64,000 bases of DNA, taken from NCBI RefSeq assembly GCF_014647655.1, contig NZ_BMPP01000009.1, positions 1 to 64,000 of the forward strand, given 5' to 3'. The notes below the pieces were generated by a model, which ran no database searches, was not told the origin of the DNA, and was given only the letters and a program-made list of their open reading frames with translations. Positions 51,459 through 60,652 of this stretch are shown here, one piece after another; the stretch's first letter is position 1; each line of letters starts with the position of its first letter. Made by a program: the position numbers and the translations under genes. Origin of the DNA: Deinococcus malanensis. GTDB taxonomy: Bacteria; Deinococcota; Deinococci; Deinococcales; Deinococcaceae.

Positions 51459-51794
51459 TCAGCTTGCTCTTTCAGAAGCGCGCTCCGTGGCCCGGAACTC
51501 ATCTTCTAGACCGTAGATTTCCAGAAAGCGCCGTATCCGGGCCGAAAGGGTCGGAAGCGGCGCCACCTCTCCGCACACCCAGTCGGGCTGGTAGTTGCGG
51601 CACACGGCCGGGCGCGCGGTATAGACGGCGCACAGGCACTCCGGACTCAGGTGAGTACACGGGATACCCAGCGGCTTTTGCAGGGCGTGAATGTCCGGCG
51701 CCGAGCAGCAGGCCCCGCACGCGGTGCATTCCGCCACAACCAGGCTGCGCGGGGCAAACTCCGGCGGGGCGGTAAAGCGCTGGGGCCAGGACAT
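51459..51794 (-). CDS. YkgJ-family cysteine cluster protein
   Basis: The 111-residue protein has the cysteine pattern of the YkgJ/CxxCxxCC family: C-T-A-C-G-A-C-C near residue 23, then I-P-C-T-H-L, C-L-C-A-V-Y and R-P-A-V-C-R-N-Y. These residues probably bind Zn or an Fe-S cluster. The family has no established function. It starts six bases after the hisC stop and is co-transcribed with it. Confidence 0.86.
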   Translation of the reverse strand: MSWPQRFTAPPEFAPRSLVVAECTACGACCSAPDIHALQKPLGIPCTHLSPECLCAVYTARPAVCRNYQPDWVCGEVAPLPTLSARIRRFLEIYGLEDEFRATERASERAS

Positions 51795-51800
51795 GGCTTC

Positions 51801-52886
51801 CTAGTGCAGGGCCTGCACGGCCCTGATCAGGGCGTCGTTCTCGGCCGGTGTACCGATGGCAATGCGCAGGCAGCCCCGCAGTCCAGGCAGGTTGTCCTGA
51901 CGGCGGATCACGATGCCATGCGAGAGCAGCGTCTCGTAAGCTACTTGCGGGTCCGCGGTGCGCAGCAGGAAAAAGTTGCCCTGGCTGGGCAGCGCCTGAC
52001 AGGTGGGGTGAGCCTGCAGGGCGTCCAGGACCCTCACGCGCTCGCGCACGCCTTCCTGCACGCGCTGACGCACGTAAGCGGGCTGCTCCAGGGCAACTTC
52101 CAGGGCGCACTGAGTCAGGGTGTTCATGGTGAAGGCGGAGACCAGCTTCTGGAGGTTCTGGGCCAGCGCAGGACTGGTCAGCGCGTAGCCGGCGCGGATG
52201 CCCGCCAGCCCCCAGGCCTTGCTGAAGGTGCGCAGACTCAGGGCATTGGGATGCGCGCGGACCAGGGTGCGGTAGTCGGTGTCGCTGTATTCGTGGTAGG
52301 CCTCGTCCACCACCACCACCCAGCCGCGGGCGGCCTCGACCAGTTCCTGCACAGCGTCCGCGCCATCGACAAATCCGGTCGGCGCGTGGGGCTGGGTGAT
52401 ATACAACACGCCGGGCGGGTTCGCGGCCAGGGCAGCTTTAAGCCCTTCGACAGGCAGCGAAAAGTCCTCGTTGAGCGGCACCTGCACCAGCTTGGCGCCC
52501 AGCAGGGAGGCTTCCAGGGTATAGACGCTGAAGGTGGGATCGACCGTCAGTACCGTCTGGTTGATGCCCGCCAGCTCGGTCAGGATCTTGATCAGCACGT
52601 TGCTGCCGGGTGTGAGCACCACGCCCTCGGCTGCCCAGTCCTCGTAGGCCGCCACGCGGGCACGCAGGGTATCGGCGTGCAGGTCCGGATACCGGTTCCA
52701 GGGACGCTCCAGCATGCGGCGCACCGCCTCGGCCTTCAGCTCGGCCGGAAAGTCGTACGGGTTCTCGTTCTGGTCGAGCTTGATCGGCACGTCAGCTGGG
52801 GTAAACGGATAGGCGGGTACGGCGCGCACAGCCGGGCGCACGCCGGGCAGAGCCGTGTCCGGCAGAGGAGTAGGCGTGGAGGTCAT
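51801..52886 (-). CDS. hisC: Histidinol-phosphate aminotransferase
   Basis: HisC transfers an amino group from glutamate to imidazole-acetol phosphate in histidine synthesis. The 361-residue fold-type I PLP enzyme has N-P-Y near residue 43, V-D-E-A-Y-H-E-Y, the PLP lysine in R-T-F-S-K-A-W-G-L-A-G and R-A-G-Y-A-L. Related enzymes can take aromatic amino acids. TACAAC lies seven bases before the ATG at 52886. It is divergent from the TetR gene. Confidence 0.9.
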   Translation of the reverse strand: MTSTPTPLPDTALPGVRPAVRAVPAYPFTPADVPIKLDQNENPYDFPAELKAEAVRRMLERPWNRYPDLHADTLRARVAAYEDWAAEGVVLTPGSNVLIKILTELAGINQTVLTVDPTFSVYTLEASLLGAKLVQVPLNEDFSLPVEGLKAALAANPPGVLYITQPHAPTGFVDGADAVQELVEAARGWVVVVDEAYHEYSDTDYRTLVRAHPNALSLRTFSKAWGLAGIRAGYALTSPALAQNLQKLVSAFTMNTLTQCALEVALEQPAYVRQRVQEGVRERVRVLDALQAHPTCQALPSQGNFFLLRTADPQVAYETLLSHGIVIRRQDNLPGLRGCLRIAIGTPAENDALIRAVQALH

Positions 52887-52941
52887 GCTGTCCGTTGTAC
52901 CACTCCTGCTCGCAGCGCTGCCCGGAGGCGTCCAGCTTCAC

Positions 52942-52955
52942 CAAACGAGCGTTAG
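52942..52955. promoter_or_regulatory. Palindromic operator upstream of the TetR gene
   Basis: CAAACGAGCGTTAG fits the pattern CNAACGNNCGTTNG described for the Thermus phenylacetate regulator PaaR. It overlaps the -35 position of the candidate promoter with TACCCT at 52965-52970, so a repressor bound here would block transcription of the adjacent TetR gene. Confidence 0.7.
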
Positions 52956-53036
52956 GCATCGTGCTACCCTGCGTGCCATCCCGGCGCGCTCCTCTTCTCC
53001 AGCCTGCTCCAGGGCGCCCGAGGCCAGAGCCCGCTC

Positions 53037-53639
53037 ATGACTGACACCAGCAAACCCCGCCGCGAACAGATTCTCGATTCCGCCAGCCGCCTGTTTTCCG
53101 AGCGGGGCTATCACGCCACCAGCATGCGGGATCTGGCGGGCGAACTGGGCATGCAGGGGGGCAGCCTGTACGCGCACATCAGCGGCAAGGAAGAACTGCT
53201 GATCGAGATCGTCAATCAGGCCTCGTCGCAGTTTGACACGGCGCTGTTTTACCTGCGCGATGACCCCCGCCCGGCCGCTGACAAGCTGCGTGAGGCGATG
53301 CACCGTCACATCCGGGTGGTGGCCGACAACATGGACAGCGCCACCGTCTTTTTCCACGAGTGGAAGCACCTGTCGCCCGAGGCCTACGCCCGCGTGACCA
53401 GCTGGCGTGACACCATCGATCACTTCTACCGTGACCTGGTGACCGAGGGCATAGCACAGGGCCAGTTCCGCGCGGACCTGGACCCCAAGATGACCGCTAA
53501 CCTGATCCTGTCGGCGGTGAACTGGGCCTACACCTGGTACCGTCCTGGCGGTCAGATGACGCCGCGCGATGTGGCCGACCAGTATGCCGATATGCTGCTG
53601 GGGGGCCTGCAGGCCCCCCAGCGCGGAGAAAACCCATGA
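53037..53639 (+). CDS. TetR-family transcriptional regulator
   Basis: The 200-residue regulator has an N-terminal TetR helix-turn-helix (about 8-55; [33 protein letters not shown]). The helical C-terminal domain with F-F-H-E-W-K-H-L-S resembles KstR2/PaaR/FadR-like regulators that bind acyl-CoA. The palindrome at 52942-52955 suggests autoregulation, and its match to the PaaR pattern points to an acyl- or phenylacetyl-CoA ligand. No paa or fad gene is in the window. Confidence 0.88.
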   Translation: MTDTSKPRREQILDSASRLFSERGYHATSMRDLAGELGMQGGSLYAHISGKEELLIEIVNQASSQFDTALFYLRDDPRPAADKLREAMHRHIRVVADNMDSATVFFHEWKHLSPEAYARVTSWRDTIDHFYRDLVTEGIAQGQFRADLDPKMTANLILSAVNWAYTWYRPGGQMTPRDVADQYADMLLGGLQAPQRGENP

Positions 53640-53956
53640 GCCATCCCACGGTCACCGTACCGATCCGTCAGGCCCTGCGCTATGCCCAGGAGCGCGCAGC
53701 CCGGCTGGAGCGCACGCAACAGCTCGAACTGGGCCAAGACCTATTTATACGGATTGCCCCTGGTGGCCGCAAATTCCTGCTGTTCTGCCTGGACGGCGAG
53801 CCGGACCGCAGCGCCGCTGAGGCGGTGGCGGCTGCACTGGGTCTGCGAGATCCCCAGTATGGCTGGCATCAGGGTCAGACGCTGCGCTCCATGACCGTGG
53901 TCGAGGCCGGAGACCCAGATGAACCGGCTGATGAGAACATGTCCGGAGCCTCATGA
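53636..53956 (+). CDS. Hypothetical protein coupled to the TetR gene
   Basis: A 106-residue protein with a charged helical N-terminus ([16 protein letters not shown]), a beta-rich middle ([14 protein letters not shown]) and an acidic tail. Its ATG overlaps the TetR stop (ATGA), so the two are coupled. No family is recognised, and nothing indicates whether it modulates the regulator. Confidence 0.7.
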   Translation: MSHPTVTVPIRQALRYAQERAARLERTQQLELGQDLFIRIAPGGRKFLLFCLDGEPDRSAAEAVAAALGLRDPQYGWHQGQTLRSMTVVEAGDPDEPADENMSGAS

Positions 53957-54022
53957 GGACCGCGTAAGATTCACGACCTGTAGCTCATCGGGATTAAATG
54001 AGGCGCATCTAAGGTGGGCCGT

Positions 54023-54508
54023 ATGAAAAAAGTTCTCTCCCTGCTGATCGTGCCCCTGACACTGGCGTCCTGCAGCACCCTGGGTATTCCCAATGCCGAC
54101 GTCTCCGGCAACATTAACGGCACCCAGCCCTCTGGCAAGATCCGCCTGGCCTTCCGCGGCATGACCGTGGCCGGTTATCAGGCGCCGGTGGCCGACCAGA
54201 TCAATATCCCTACCTTCAATCCGGAAAAGCGTGCTTACGCTGTGAGCCTTCCCGAATCTCCAGCAAACGGCGCCTACGAACTGCTGGCCTACGTGGACGC
54301 CAACGGGAACAACCGCTATGACAGCGCCGACAACGAGGTGCGCACCGCCTCGACTGGCAAGGCCTTCATTTACAGCAAGGAAGGCACCGGCAGCAAGAGC
54401 GGTACGGATCTGATGAACCTCAAGCCCGGCTGGACGCTGTACAACGCCAACGAACTGAAGGTCGAGAAGAGCGGCGCGCCGTTTACGAACTACATCCTCA
54501 ACTGGTAA
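54023..54508 (+). CDS. Lipoprotein of unknown function
   Basis: A 161-residue exported lipoprotein. The signal peptide ends in the lipobox L-A-S-C with Cys17 as the lipidated residue. The mature part is beta-rich with a D-A-N-G-N-N-R-Y-D-S-A-D-N-E stretch resembling a calcium-binding or EF-like loop, and ends T-N-Y-I-L-N-W. TAAGGT seven bases before the ATG at 54023 supports that start over a GTG/ATG nine bases earlier. It is probably anchored at an envelope face; no function is proposed. Confidence 0.8.
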   Translation: MKKVLSLLIVPLTLASCSTLGIPNADVSGNINGTQPSGKIRLAFRGMTVAGYQAPVADQINIPTFNPEKRAYAVSLPESPANGAYELLAYVDANGNNRYDSADNEVRTASTGKAFIYSKEGTGSKSGTDLMNLKPGWTLYNANELKVEKSGAPFTNYILNW

Positions 54509-54522
54509 TTCCTGTCTGGATC

Positions 54523-54558
54523 AAAGAGAGGCCCCACACGCGTGTGGGGCCTCTCTTT
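54523..54558. terminator. Bidirectional terminator after the lipoprotein gene
   Basis: A perfect 18-bp inverted repeat (54523-54540 with 54541-54558; arms start AAAGAGAGGCCCC) has no spacer and A/T ends on both sides, so it terminates both convergent genes. Confidence 0.92.
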
Positions 54559-54582
54559 GCTGCAATTCAGGTTTGTTATCCC

Positions 54583-55251
54583 TCAAACTTTGGGATTTGT
54601 GCCCTCGAAGGTCGCCTTGAAGTTCTGGAGGTCCTCGGCGATCTGCTGGCTGGGCTCCTCACCGAACAGCTTGGCAACGGCCGCTCCCAGGGCGCCGGCG
54701 GGCGGACGGTAACTCAGGGCCACGTGCACGCGGGTGCCGCCGCCGGGGAGGCTTTCAAACTGCACGCTGCCGGCATTGTCCACGGTGGCGCCGGGCAGGC
54801 TGTGCCAGCCGATACGCTCGCCGGGCTTGTCATTGACGATCTCGGCTTCCCACTCGACGTGGGTGCCCAGCGGCGCCTTGGCCACCCAGCGGCTGCGCTT
54901 CTCGTCGAGCACAGTCACGCTTTCGAGGTGGCTCATGATCTGCGGGAGGTTTTCCAGCTTGCGCCAGTAGGCGTACACCAGTTGGGCGGGCCGGTCGATC
55001 ACCACGCTGTGCTCCACAAAAATAGGTTTGGCGGCCGTGGCGTTGCCGCTCAGGCCGGCTGCGGCCATCACGGGATCCTGGCCGGTGGCAGCGCGGTAGG
55101 CCAGGTATCCGCCCACACCGGCCAGGGTCAGGCCCAGGACGCCGCGCTTCTTGAGGCCCATCAGGAGCAGGGCTCCACCTGCTGCGCCGCTGATCATGCG
55201 GGTCTGGTCCATGCCTGCGGTGCCGTTCGTGCCACTGTTGCTGTTTGTCAT
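54583..55251 (-). CDS. SRPBCC-domain protein with membrane segments
   Basis: The 222-residue protein has one or two hydrophobic helices in residues 20-55 ([12 protein letters not shown] and [14 protein letters not shown]) and an SRPBCC/polyketide-cyclase-like domain (about 80-215) with [13 protein letters not shown] and [10 protein letters not shown]. Such proteins (COG5637-like) bind hydrophobic ligands; the ligand is unknown. GGAGG precedes the ATG at 55251, and the upstream in-frame codons are not used. Confidence 0.83.
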   Translation of the reverse strand: MTNSNSGTNGTAGMDQTRMISGAAGGALLLMGLKKRGVLGLTLAGVGGYLAYRAATGQDPVMAAAGLSGNATAAKPIFVEHSVVIDRPAQLVYAYWRKLENLPQIMSHLESVTVLDEKRSRWVAKAPLGTHVEWEAEIVNDKPGERIGWHSLPGATVDNAGSVQFESLPGGGTRVHVALSYRPPAGALGAAVAKLFGEEPSQQIAEDLQNFKATFEGTNPKV

Positions 55252-55368
55252 GGTGGTTCCTCCGTTACGTGAGTCAGTGTAGGTGGCGGCCCTCATGAAG
55301 CGGGTGAAGCCTGGGCCAAGCCGAATTAAACCCCAGCTGCAGCCACGTGCAGCTCAAGGGAAATGAGG

Positions 55369-55692
55369 TCAGTCGTCGTGCTCGTTGCGCGCGTGGCCAC
55401 TGCCGCCCATGATCGCCGCGTCCTGCCCCTCGGCGCTGGGACGCAGCAGGCCGCTGTTGTCCATCTGCTTGGCCGGATCGCTCTGGTTCAGGATGCCGTC
55501 GGGCATGCCGCCGGGCTGCGCGTCCTGGCTGGTGATCTCCTGCGTGGCAGCCTGATCGGCCGCCGTGGTCGGCCCACCTTCCAGATTGGGGTCCAGGTTG
55601 GTGTTGGCCCCGCGGCTGGAGGTGGCACTTGCCTTGTCCGTCTCCAGGGTAACGGGGGGATTAGATGTGCTGCGGGGATTGCCTTCTCCCAT
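55369..55692 (-). CDS. Disordered hypothetical protein
   Basis: This 107-residue protein is hydrophilic and low in hydrophobic residues throughout, with many Asn, Ser, Gly and Asp, so it is probably disordered. Blocks include E-G-N-P-R-S-T-S-N-P-P and Q-D-A-Q-P-G-G-M-P-D-G. AGGAGG lies about eight bases before the ATG at 55692. Such hydrophilin-like proteins occur in desiccation-tolerant bacteria, but that role is a guess. Confidence 0.6.
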   Translation of the reverse strand: MGEGNPRSTSNPPVTLETDKASATSSRGANTNLDPNLEGGPTTAADQAATQEITSQDAQPGGMPDGILNQSDPAKQMDNSGLLRPSAEGQDAAIMGGSGHARNEHDD

Positions 55693-55850
55693 GTGCTGGC
55701 CTCCTGTGACTGGCCCCCGCATCTGTCCATAGGGGGCCACAACTCCCGCCATCCTGCGGCGCGGACAGCGCAGAGCGGATGTGGAGGCCTTGTGGCCCCG
55801 CTTACGCTTGCGCCTGCCGGAGACCATTCCTGCACGCTAACCTGACCGCC

Positions 55851-55889
55851 ATGAAGCTGGCCCCCTGCGCCTGGAGCGTTGCCCGTTGA
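55851..55889 (+). CDS. Candidate 12-residue leader peptide before the EamA gene
   Basis: ATG at 55851 starts a 12-codon frame reading [12 protein letters not shown], ending in TGA (55887-55889). TAACCT (55838-55843) lies seven bases before it, so the transcript is probably leaderless and this frame is the first to be translated. Its stop overlaps the TTG start of the transporter (TTGA), which would couple the two. Cys and Trp codons in the leader could make it sensitive to tRNA charging, but no attenuator hairpin is obvious. Confidence 0.5.
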   Translation: MKLAPCAWSVAR

Positions 55890-56788
55890 CTTCCCGTCCA
55901 CCGCAGGTGGGCCGACTCGATTCCCTGTCGCTGCTGGCTATTTTTGTCACCATCGTGTTCTGGGCGTCGTCGTTCGCTGGCATCCGTGCGGGTCTGGAGG
56001 CCTTCACGCCCGGTCACCTCACGCTGTACCGCTTTCTGGTGGCCAGCCTCGCGCTGGCGGTTTACGCGGTGGTGGCACGCATCCCCCTTCCCAGCTGGCC
56101 CGACCTGCTACGGATCGGCTGGCTTAGCCTCTTTGGCATCACGCTGTACCACGTGTGCCTCAACTACGGCGAGGTCAGTGTGCCCGCCGGCACCGCGAGC
56201 CTGATCATCGCGGCCGGACCGGTGATCACGGCGCTGCTTGCCACCCGCTTTTCCGGTGAGCGGCTCAACCGCCTGGGCTGGCTGGGCACGCTGGTCAGCC
56301 TCTCGGGAGTGGCGCTGATCGTGCTGGGGCGCGGCGAGAGCATGGAGTTCACCCGCGGCGCCCTGCTGATCCTGGCGGCGGCGCTGTTTACCAGCGTGTA
56401 TTTTGTCTTCCAAAAGCCCCTGCTGGCCCGGATGAACCCGCTGCACTTCACAGTCTGGAGCCTGATTCTGGGCACCATTCCCATGCTGATCTTTCTGCCG
56501 GGCTTCGGCACCGGGCTGACCCGTGCGCCACTGAACGCGCATCTGGCCGTGATCTATATCGGGCTGTTTCCAGCGGCGCTGGCCTACCTGACCTGGACCT
56601 TCGCGCTGGCGCGGGTAGGCGCCGGCGTGACCAGTTCCTTCCTCTACGTTTCACCCGTGTTGGCCATCCTGATCGCCTGGCTGTGGCTGGGCGAGCTGCC
56701 TTCACCCTTGTCAGTGGTGGGCGGACTGATCGCGGTGGCCGGAGTGGTGCTGGTGAATACACGCGGGCGCCCGGCCGTGGCAGCATGA
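55886..56788 (+). CDS. EamA-family drug/metabolite transporter
   Basis: The 300-residue protein has about ten hydrophobic helices arranged as two EamA repeats (about 18-145 and 155-292), with the [10 protein letters not shown] motif of the family at the start. Members export amino acids or other metabolites, often cysteine or threonine pathway products; the substrate is unknown. The TTG start is preferred because the leader frame stop overlaps it. Confidence 0.85.
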   Translation: MTSRPPQVGRLDSLSLLAIFVTIVFWASSFAGIRAGLEAFTPGHLTLYRFLVASLALAVYAVVARIPLPSWPDLLRIGWLSLFGITLYHVCLNYGEVSVPAGTASLIIAAGPVITALLATRFSGERLNRLGWLGTLVSLSGVALIVLGRGESMEFTRGALLILAAALFTSVYFVFQKPLLARMNPLHFTVWSLILGTIPMLIFLPGFGTGLTRAPLNAHLAVIYIGLFPAALAYLTWTFALARVGAGVTSSFLYVSPVLAILIAWLWLGELPSPLSVVGGLIAVAGVVLVNTRGRPAVAA

Positions 56789-56873
56789 GAACTGGTACAG
56801 AAATGATGGGCCATTACCTGCCTGGCCTGAACAGGACGCCGTCTCGGACAGGAAGCCCGCTACCCTGTCTCCC

Positions 56874-57281
56874 ATGAACAGGCCTGTGGTGTGTGTCGGA
56901 GCACTGGTGTGGGGGCCGGACGGGCGGGTGCTGATCGTGCGGACCACCAAGTGGCGGGGCCTGTGGGGCGTTCCTGGTGGCAAGGTGGAATACGGTGAAA
57001 CCCTGGTAGACGCCGTAGAGCGGGAACTGCGCGAGGAAGTGGGCCTGGACGTGTCAGACCTGCTCTATGCGCAGACCCAGGAAGCAGTGCTCAGCGACGA
57101 GTTCTGGCGCCCCGCACACCTGCTGCTGGTCGATTACTTTGCCAGCGTTTCCTCGCACGACGTGACGCCCAACGAGGAAATCGAGGAATGGGCCTGGGTC
57201 TCTCTGGACGAGATGGAAGAATTTCCGCTCAACACCTATACCCGCACGCTGGTGGAGCGGGCGCGTCAGGTCGGCCGCTAG
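56874..57281 (+). CDS. Nudix hydrolase
   Basis: A 135-residue Nudix enzyme, with the box [20 protein letters not shown] at about 36-55 and W-R-G-L-W-G-V-P-G before it, the pattern of MutT/ADP-ribose-type proteins with nucleotide substrates. TACCCT seven bases before the ATG marks a leaderless start. Substrate undetermined. Confidence 0.88.
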   Translation: MNRPVVCVGALVWGPDGRVLIVRTTKWRGLWGVPGGKVEYGETLVDAVERELREEVGLDVSDLLYAQTQEAVLSDEFWRPAHLLLVDYFASVSSHDVTPNEEIEEWAWVSLDEMEEFPLNTYTRTLVERARQVGR

Positions 57282-57366
57282 GGCACGTCGCCCAGGGGGA
57301 ACAGTACTCGCCGAGCACTATGGGAAAAGCCAGTACGAACGACCTCTACCGGGTCCGGCCGGGCGT

Positions 57367-57885
57367 TCAGATGAGACGAGGCCCTGGCTTAAACTCGTGG
57401 GTGCAAGGACTCGGCCCACCTTCCTGCATGCGGCTGAGGCTGATGGTCAACAGGTTCTCGAAAGTGTTCATGTTCAATTGACGGGAGAACTCCGCCTTCA
57501 GTGTGCCGATGACCTGCATTCTTGGTCCCGATACGGCAGTGTTGTCCTTCAGCCATAAACTGAGGGCCTGCACGTCGCCGGGTGTACTGCCCAGGCATTG
57601 CCGGGCAACCGTTCCCAAAACCTTAGCGACTTGCGAAAGCTCCAGATCAGTGAACGTCGTGCGGCGCGCCTGCAACCTGATATCGCGGATAGGCGTGAGG
57701 GCGACCCCACGTGTCGTCAGGCTGTACTCGAAGGGAACTGAATTCAGATGGGTAATTAAAAAGCTGTCGGGGCCAGTCGCCTGGATGTAGCCGCCGCCTT
57801 GAACCACAACCTGCTTCAGGGACAGCGGCGTCGCCAGGGCTGACGAAAGGAAGGTGAGGGCAGCCAGGGCAGGTAGGGTCTTCAT
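57367..57885 (-). CDS. Secreted protein of unknown function
   Basis: This 172-residue protein starts with a signal peptide (A-L-A-A-L-T-F-L-S-S-A-L-A, cleaved about residue 20) and continues as a mixed alpha/beta domain with R-Q-C-L-G-S-T-P and a late C-T-H, giving two Cys that could pair. I do not recognise a family. The ATG at 57885 is favoured because the signal peptide follows at once; a longer frame adds a Cys/Arg-rich stretch unlike a real N-terminus. Confidence 0.7.
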   Translation of the reverse strand: MKTLPALAALTFLSSALATPLSLKQVVVQGGGYIQATGPDSFLITHLNSVPFEYSLTTRGVALTPIRDIRLQARRTTFTDLELSQVAKVLGTVARQCLGSTPGDVQALSLWLKDNTAVSGPRMQVIGTLKAEFSRQLNMNTFENLLTISLSRMQEGGPSPCTHEFKPGPRLI

Positions 57886-58004
57886 GCAGGTCTCTCTATC
57901 CAAGAGAACACAGCAAGGACCTTCTGTCCTCCTGCCTTGCGGACACAACCTGGCCCCTGGCGGCGTTTCCATACGCTCCTTTCCCCAGGCATCCCGGCCC
58001 CGCC

Positions 58005-58661
58005 ATGCGCTTGAATGGCATCATGCTGTCTGAACCGACCCTGCCGGATGTTCCGCTGACCCATCACGCCGACGCCCTGGCCCATCTGTCCAACGAGCCG
58101 GTCATGGCGGAGTTGATCGCCCTGAACGGTGACCTGCCGGTGTTCTCCCCTACCCCCGACCCTTTCGGAACGCTAGTGCGCAACGTGACCGGCCAGCAGC
58201 TGAGCGTGAAGGCCGCCGACCGGATCTATACCAGGCTTGTGGAGCAGCTTGGTGACCTCAGCGCACCCAGTATTCTGGCAACCACCGGGGATGACCTGCG
58301 CGCCGTGGGCCTGTCCTGGGCCAAGGTGCGGACCATTCAGGCCATAGCACAGGCAGCCCACAGCGGAGAGGTGGACTTTGGTCATCTGAGCAGTCTGCCG
58401 GACGAGGAAATTATCCGCGAGCTGGTGCCGCTGCCCGGCATCGGGCGCTGGACGGTGGAGATGTTCCTGATGTTCGCGCTGGCGCGGCCCAACGTGTTCA
58501 GCATGGGGGACCTTGCCCTGCGCCAGCATCTGGAAAGGCGCCACCCTGACCAGCCGGCCGCGGAGGTGCTGGCCCGGTGGGCGCCGTACCGCACTCTGGC
58601 CGCGCGCTACATCTGGGCTGAGGGGGCGCGCAGCAAGAAAGGTGGCGGCGCCCCAGCGTAG
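58005..58661 (+). CDS. DNA-3-methyladenine glycosylase, AlkA-like
   Basis: This HhH-GPD glycosylase removes alkylated bases such as 3-methyladenine in base excision repair. The 218-residue protein has an R-N-V-T-G-Q-Q-L-S stretch early on, the helix-hairpin-helix L-P-G-I-G-R-W-T-V-E-M, and the catalytic Asp in M-G-D-L-A-L-R. No Fe-S cluster cysteines follow. Either ATG (58005 or 58023) could be the start. Like ddrB, it fits the repair capacity expected of this group. Confidence 0.88.
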   Translation: MRLNGIMLSEPTLPDVPLTHHADALAHLSNEPVMAELIALNGDLPVFSPTPDPFGTLVRNVTGQQLSVKAADRIYTRLVEQLGDLSAPSILATTGDDLRAVGLSWAKVRTIQAIAQAAHSGEVDFGHLSSLPDEEIIRELVPLPGIGRWTVEMFLMFALARPNVFSMGDLALRQHLERRHPDQPAAEVLARWAPYRTLAARYIWAEGARSKKGGGAPA

Positions 58662-58798
58662 GACAGATCTGGCCCTACAGCGCCTGCAGATGCCGTTCAA
58701 CTGAAAGGGGCGGCGGATTCAGGTAGCCCCCTGGACGGTCCTGACGTATCCGCCATTTCCATGAGGCGCGCCCCACCGCCCTTCTCCTAGACTGCGGC

Positions 58799-60628
58799 AT
58801 GACAGAACGTATTCCGCTCGAAGCGCTGGCCGCCCTGCCCACCGTGACGGCCCTCCAGGTGTCGCACGCCGGGAACCACGTCGCTTTCTACGCCGACTGG
58901 ACTGGGCGGTTTGAGCTGTATGTCCAGGACCTGCGCAGCGGCGAGAGTCGTCAGCTGACCAATGGCGAAGCGCCCAAAGCGGTGCGGTCGGGCTTCGTGT
59001 GGGGGCACGACGACACCCACCTGTACTTCAGCCGCGACGAGAACGGCAATGAGCGTCAGGCCCTCTTTGAGCTGGACGTAGCCTCCGGACAAGTGCGGGC
59101 ACTGCAGCACGATCCCCAGAGCATGGACTACGCAGTGGATGTCCATCCGGACGGGCGCCTGCTGGTGAACAGCACACGCGGCGGCATGATGAACGTGCAT
59201 GTCTATGACCCGGCGGCACCTGAAGACTCGGCCTGGACGGCACTGACGCAGCAACCGAACACCACCATGGCGTCGGCGTTCAGTCCCGACGGCACGCGCC
59301 TGACCCTGACCACCAACGAGAGCCCTGACCTGCGCAACACCGACGGCTATGTGCTGAACGCCGACGGCAGCGGCCTGCGCCGCATCTTCCGCGTGCGGGA
59401 GGGCAGCCGTGACAGTGTGGGCCACTGGCATCCCGACGGCCAGCGCGTGGCAGTCAGCAGCGACGCGAGCGGCAGCGGGCGCGTGGGCCTGCTGACCGTG
59501 GACACCGGAGAGGTCCAGTGGCTGACTTCCGAGAATGACCGGATCGAGGAAATGCCCGGCCGCTTCTCGCCGGACGGCCGCTGGCTGAGTGCCCTGCGCA
59601 ACGTAGACAGCACCCTGACGCCGGTGCTGTACGACACCCGGACCGGACACGAGCGCACGCTGAAGCTGCCCGCGGGCGTTGCCGCCGGCACAGACTTCGC
59701 GCTGGGCGGCACGAAGCTGCTGCTGCAGTTCACGACCACCACGACCCGTTCGGAGGTGCTGCTTTATGACCTGGAGCACGATCGCTACGACGTGCTGATT
59801 CCGGCCGATTACGGTGAGCTCGACCCGGCCGACTTCGTGGCTGGCGAGTACGTCCGCTACCCCACCACCGACGGCCTGGAGGTTCCGGCCATCCTGTACC
59901 GGCCGCATGACGCTGCACCCGGGCAGAAACTCCCGGCGCTGGTTCACGTGCACGGCGGACCGACCGCGCAGTTCTTCCGGGGCTTCGACGCCCAGGCGCA
60001 GTTCCTGGCCGACAGGGGCTACGTGGTGCTCTCGCCCAACATTCGCGGCAGCACCGGGTACGGCGTGGCGTGGCGCGACGCCAACCTGCGCGACTGGGGC
60101 GGGCGTGATCTGGAGGACGTGGCGGCGGGGGCCGAGTACCTGGGGACCTTACCTGAGGTGGACCCGGCGCGGCTGGGCATTTTCGGGGGCAGCTTCGGTG
60201 GCTACATGAGCTACCTCGCGGCGGTGAAGAAACCGGACCTCTTCAAGGTCAGCGTTCCCATCGTGGGCATCAGCGACCTGCGCCAGTTGCACGAGGACAA
60301 CAGCCGGGTGATGCCTCAGCTGGGCTACTACTTCCGCACCATGATGGGTGACCCCGAGGAGAACGCCGAGCTGTGGCGTGACCGCAGCGCCGTGACCCAC
60401 GCAGCCCAGCTCAAGGCCCACATGTTCATGATGCACGGCACCAACGACCCGCGGTGCCCGATCAACCAGGCGCGCGGCTTCCGCGACGCGCTGCTGGCCC
60501 AGGGCCGGCAGGAGGGGCAGGACTTCGAGTACGTGGAGTTTGACGACGAGGGGCACGGCGCGGGTGACATTGCCGGCAAGACCCGCAGCTACCGGCTGAT
60601 GGCGGACTATTTTGCGCGGCGGCTGTAA
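58799..60628 (+). CDS. S9-family prolyl oligopeptidase-like peptidase
   Basis: The 609-residue serine peptidase has a WD40-like beta-propeller (about 20-340) and a C-terminal alpha/beta-hydrolase domain. The triad is visible: Ser in G-G-S-F-G-G-Y, Asp in G-T-N-D-P-R, and His in D-E-G-H-G. H-V-H-G-G-P starts the hydrolase domain. No signal peptide is present, so it is cytosolic and degrades peptides. TAGACT five bases before the ATG gives a leaderless start. Confidence 0.9.
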   Translation: MTERIPLEALAALPTVTALQVSHAGNHVAFYADWTGRFELYVQDLRSGESRQLTNGEAPKAVRSGFVWGHDDTHLYFSRDENGNERQALFELDVASGQVRALQHDPQSMDYAVDVHPDGRLLVNSTRGGMMNVHVYDPAAPEDSAWTALTQQPNTTMASAFSPDGTRLTLTTNESPDLRNTDGYVLNADGSGLRRIFRVREGSRDSVGHWHPDGQRVAVSSDASGSGRVGLLTVDTGEVQWLTSENDRIEEMPGRFSPDGRWLSALRNVDSTLTPVLYDTRTGHERTLKLPAGVAAGTDFALGGTKLLLQFTTTTTRSEVLLYDLEHDRYDVLIPADYGELDPADFVAGEYVRYPTTDGLEVPAILYRPHDAAPGQKLPALVHVHGGPTAQFFRGFDAQAQFLADRGYVVLSPNIRGSTGYGVAWRDANLRDWGGRDLEDVAAGAEYLGTLPEVDPARLGIFGGSFGGYMSYLAAVKKPDLFKVSVPIVGISDLRQLHEDNSRVMPQLGYYFRTMMGDPEENAELWRDRSAVTHAAQLKAHMFMMHGTNDPRCPINQARGFRDALLAQGRQEGQDFEYVEFDDEGHGAGDIAGKTRSYRLMADYFARRL

Positions 60629-60652
60629 ACGGCCGTCCCCTCAGGACACGCC

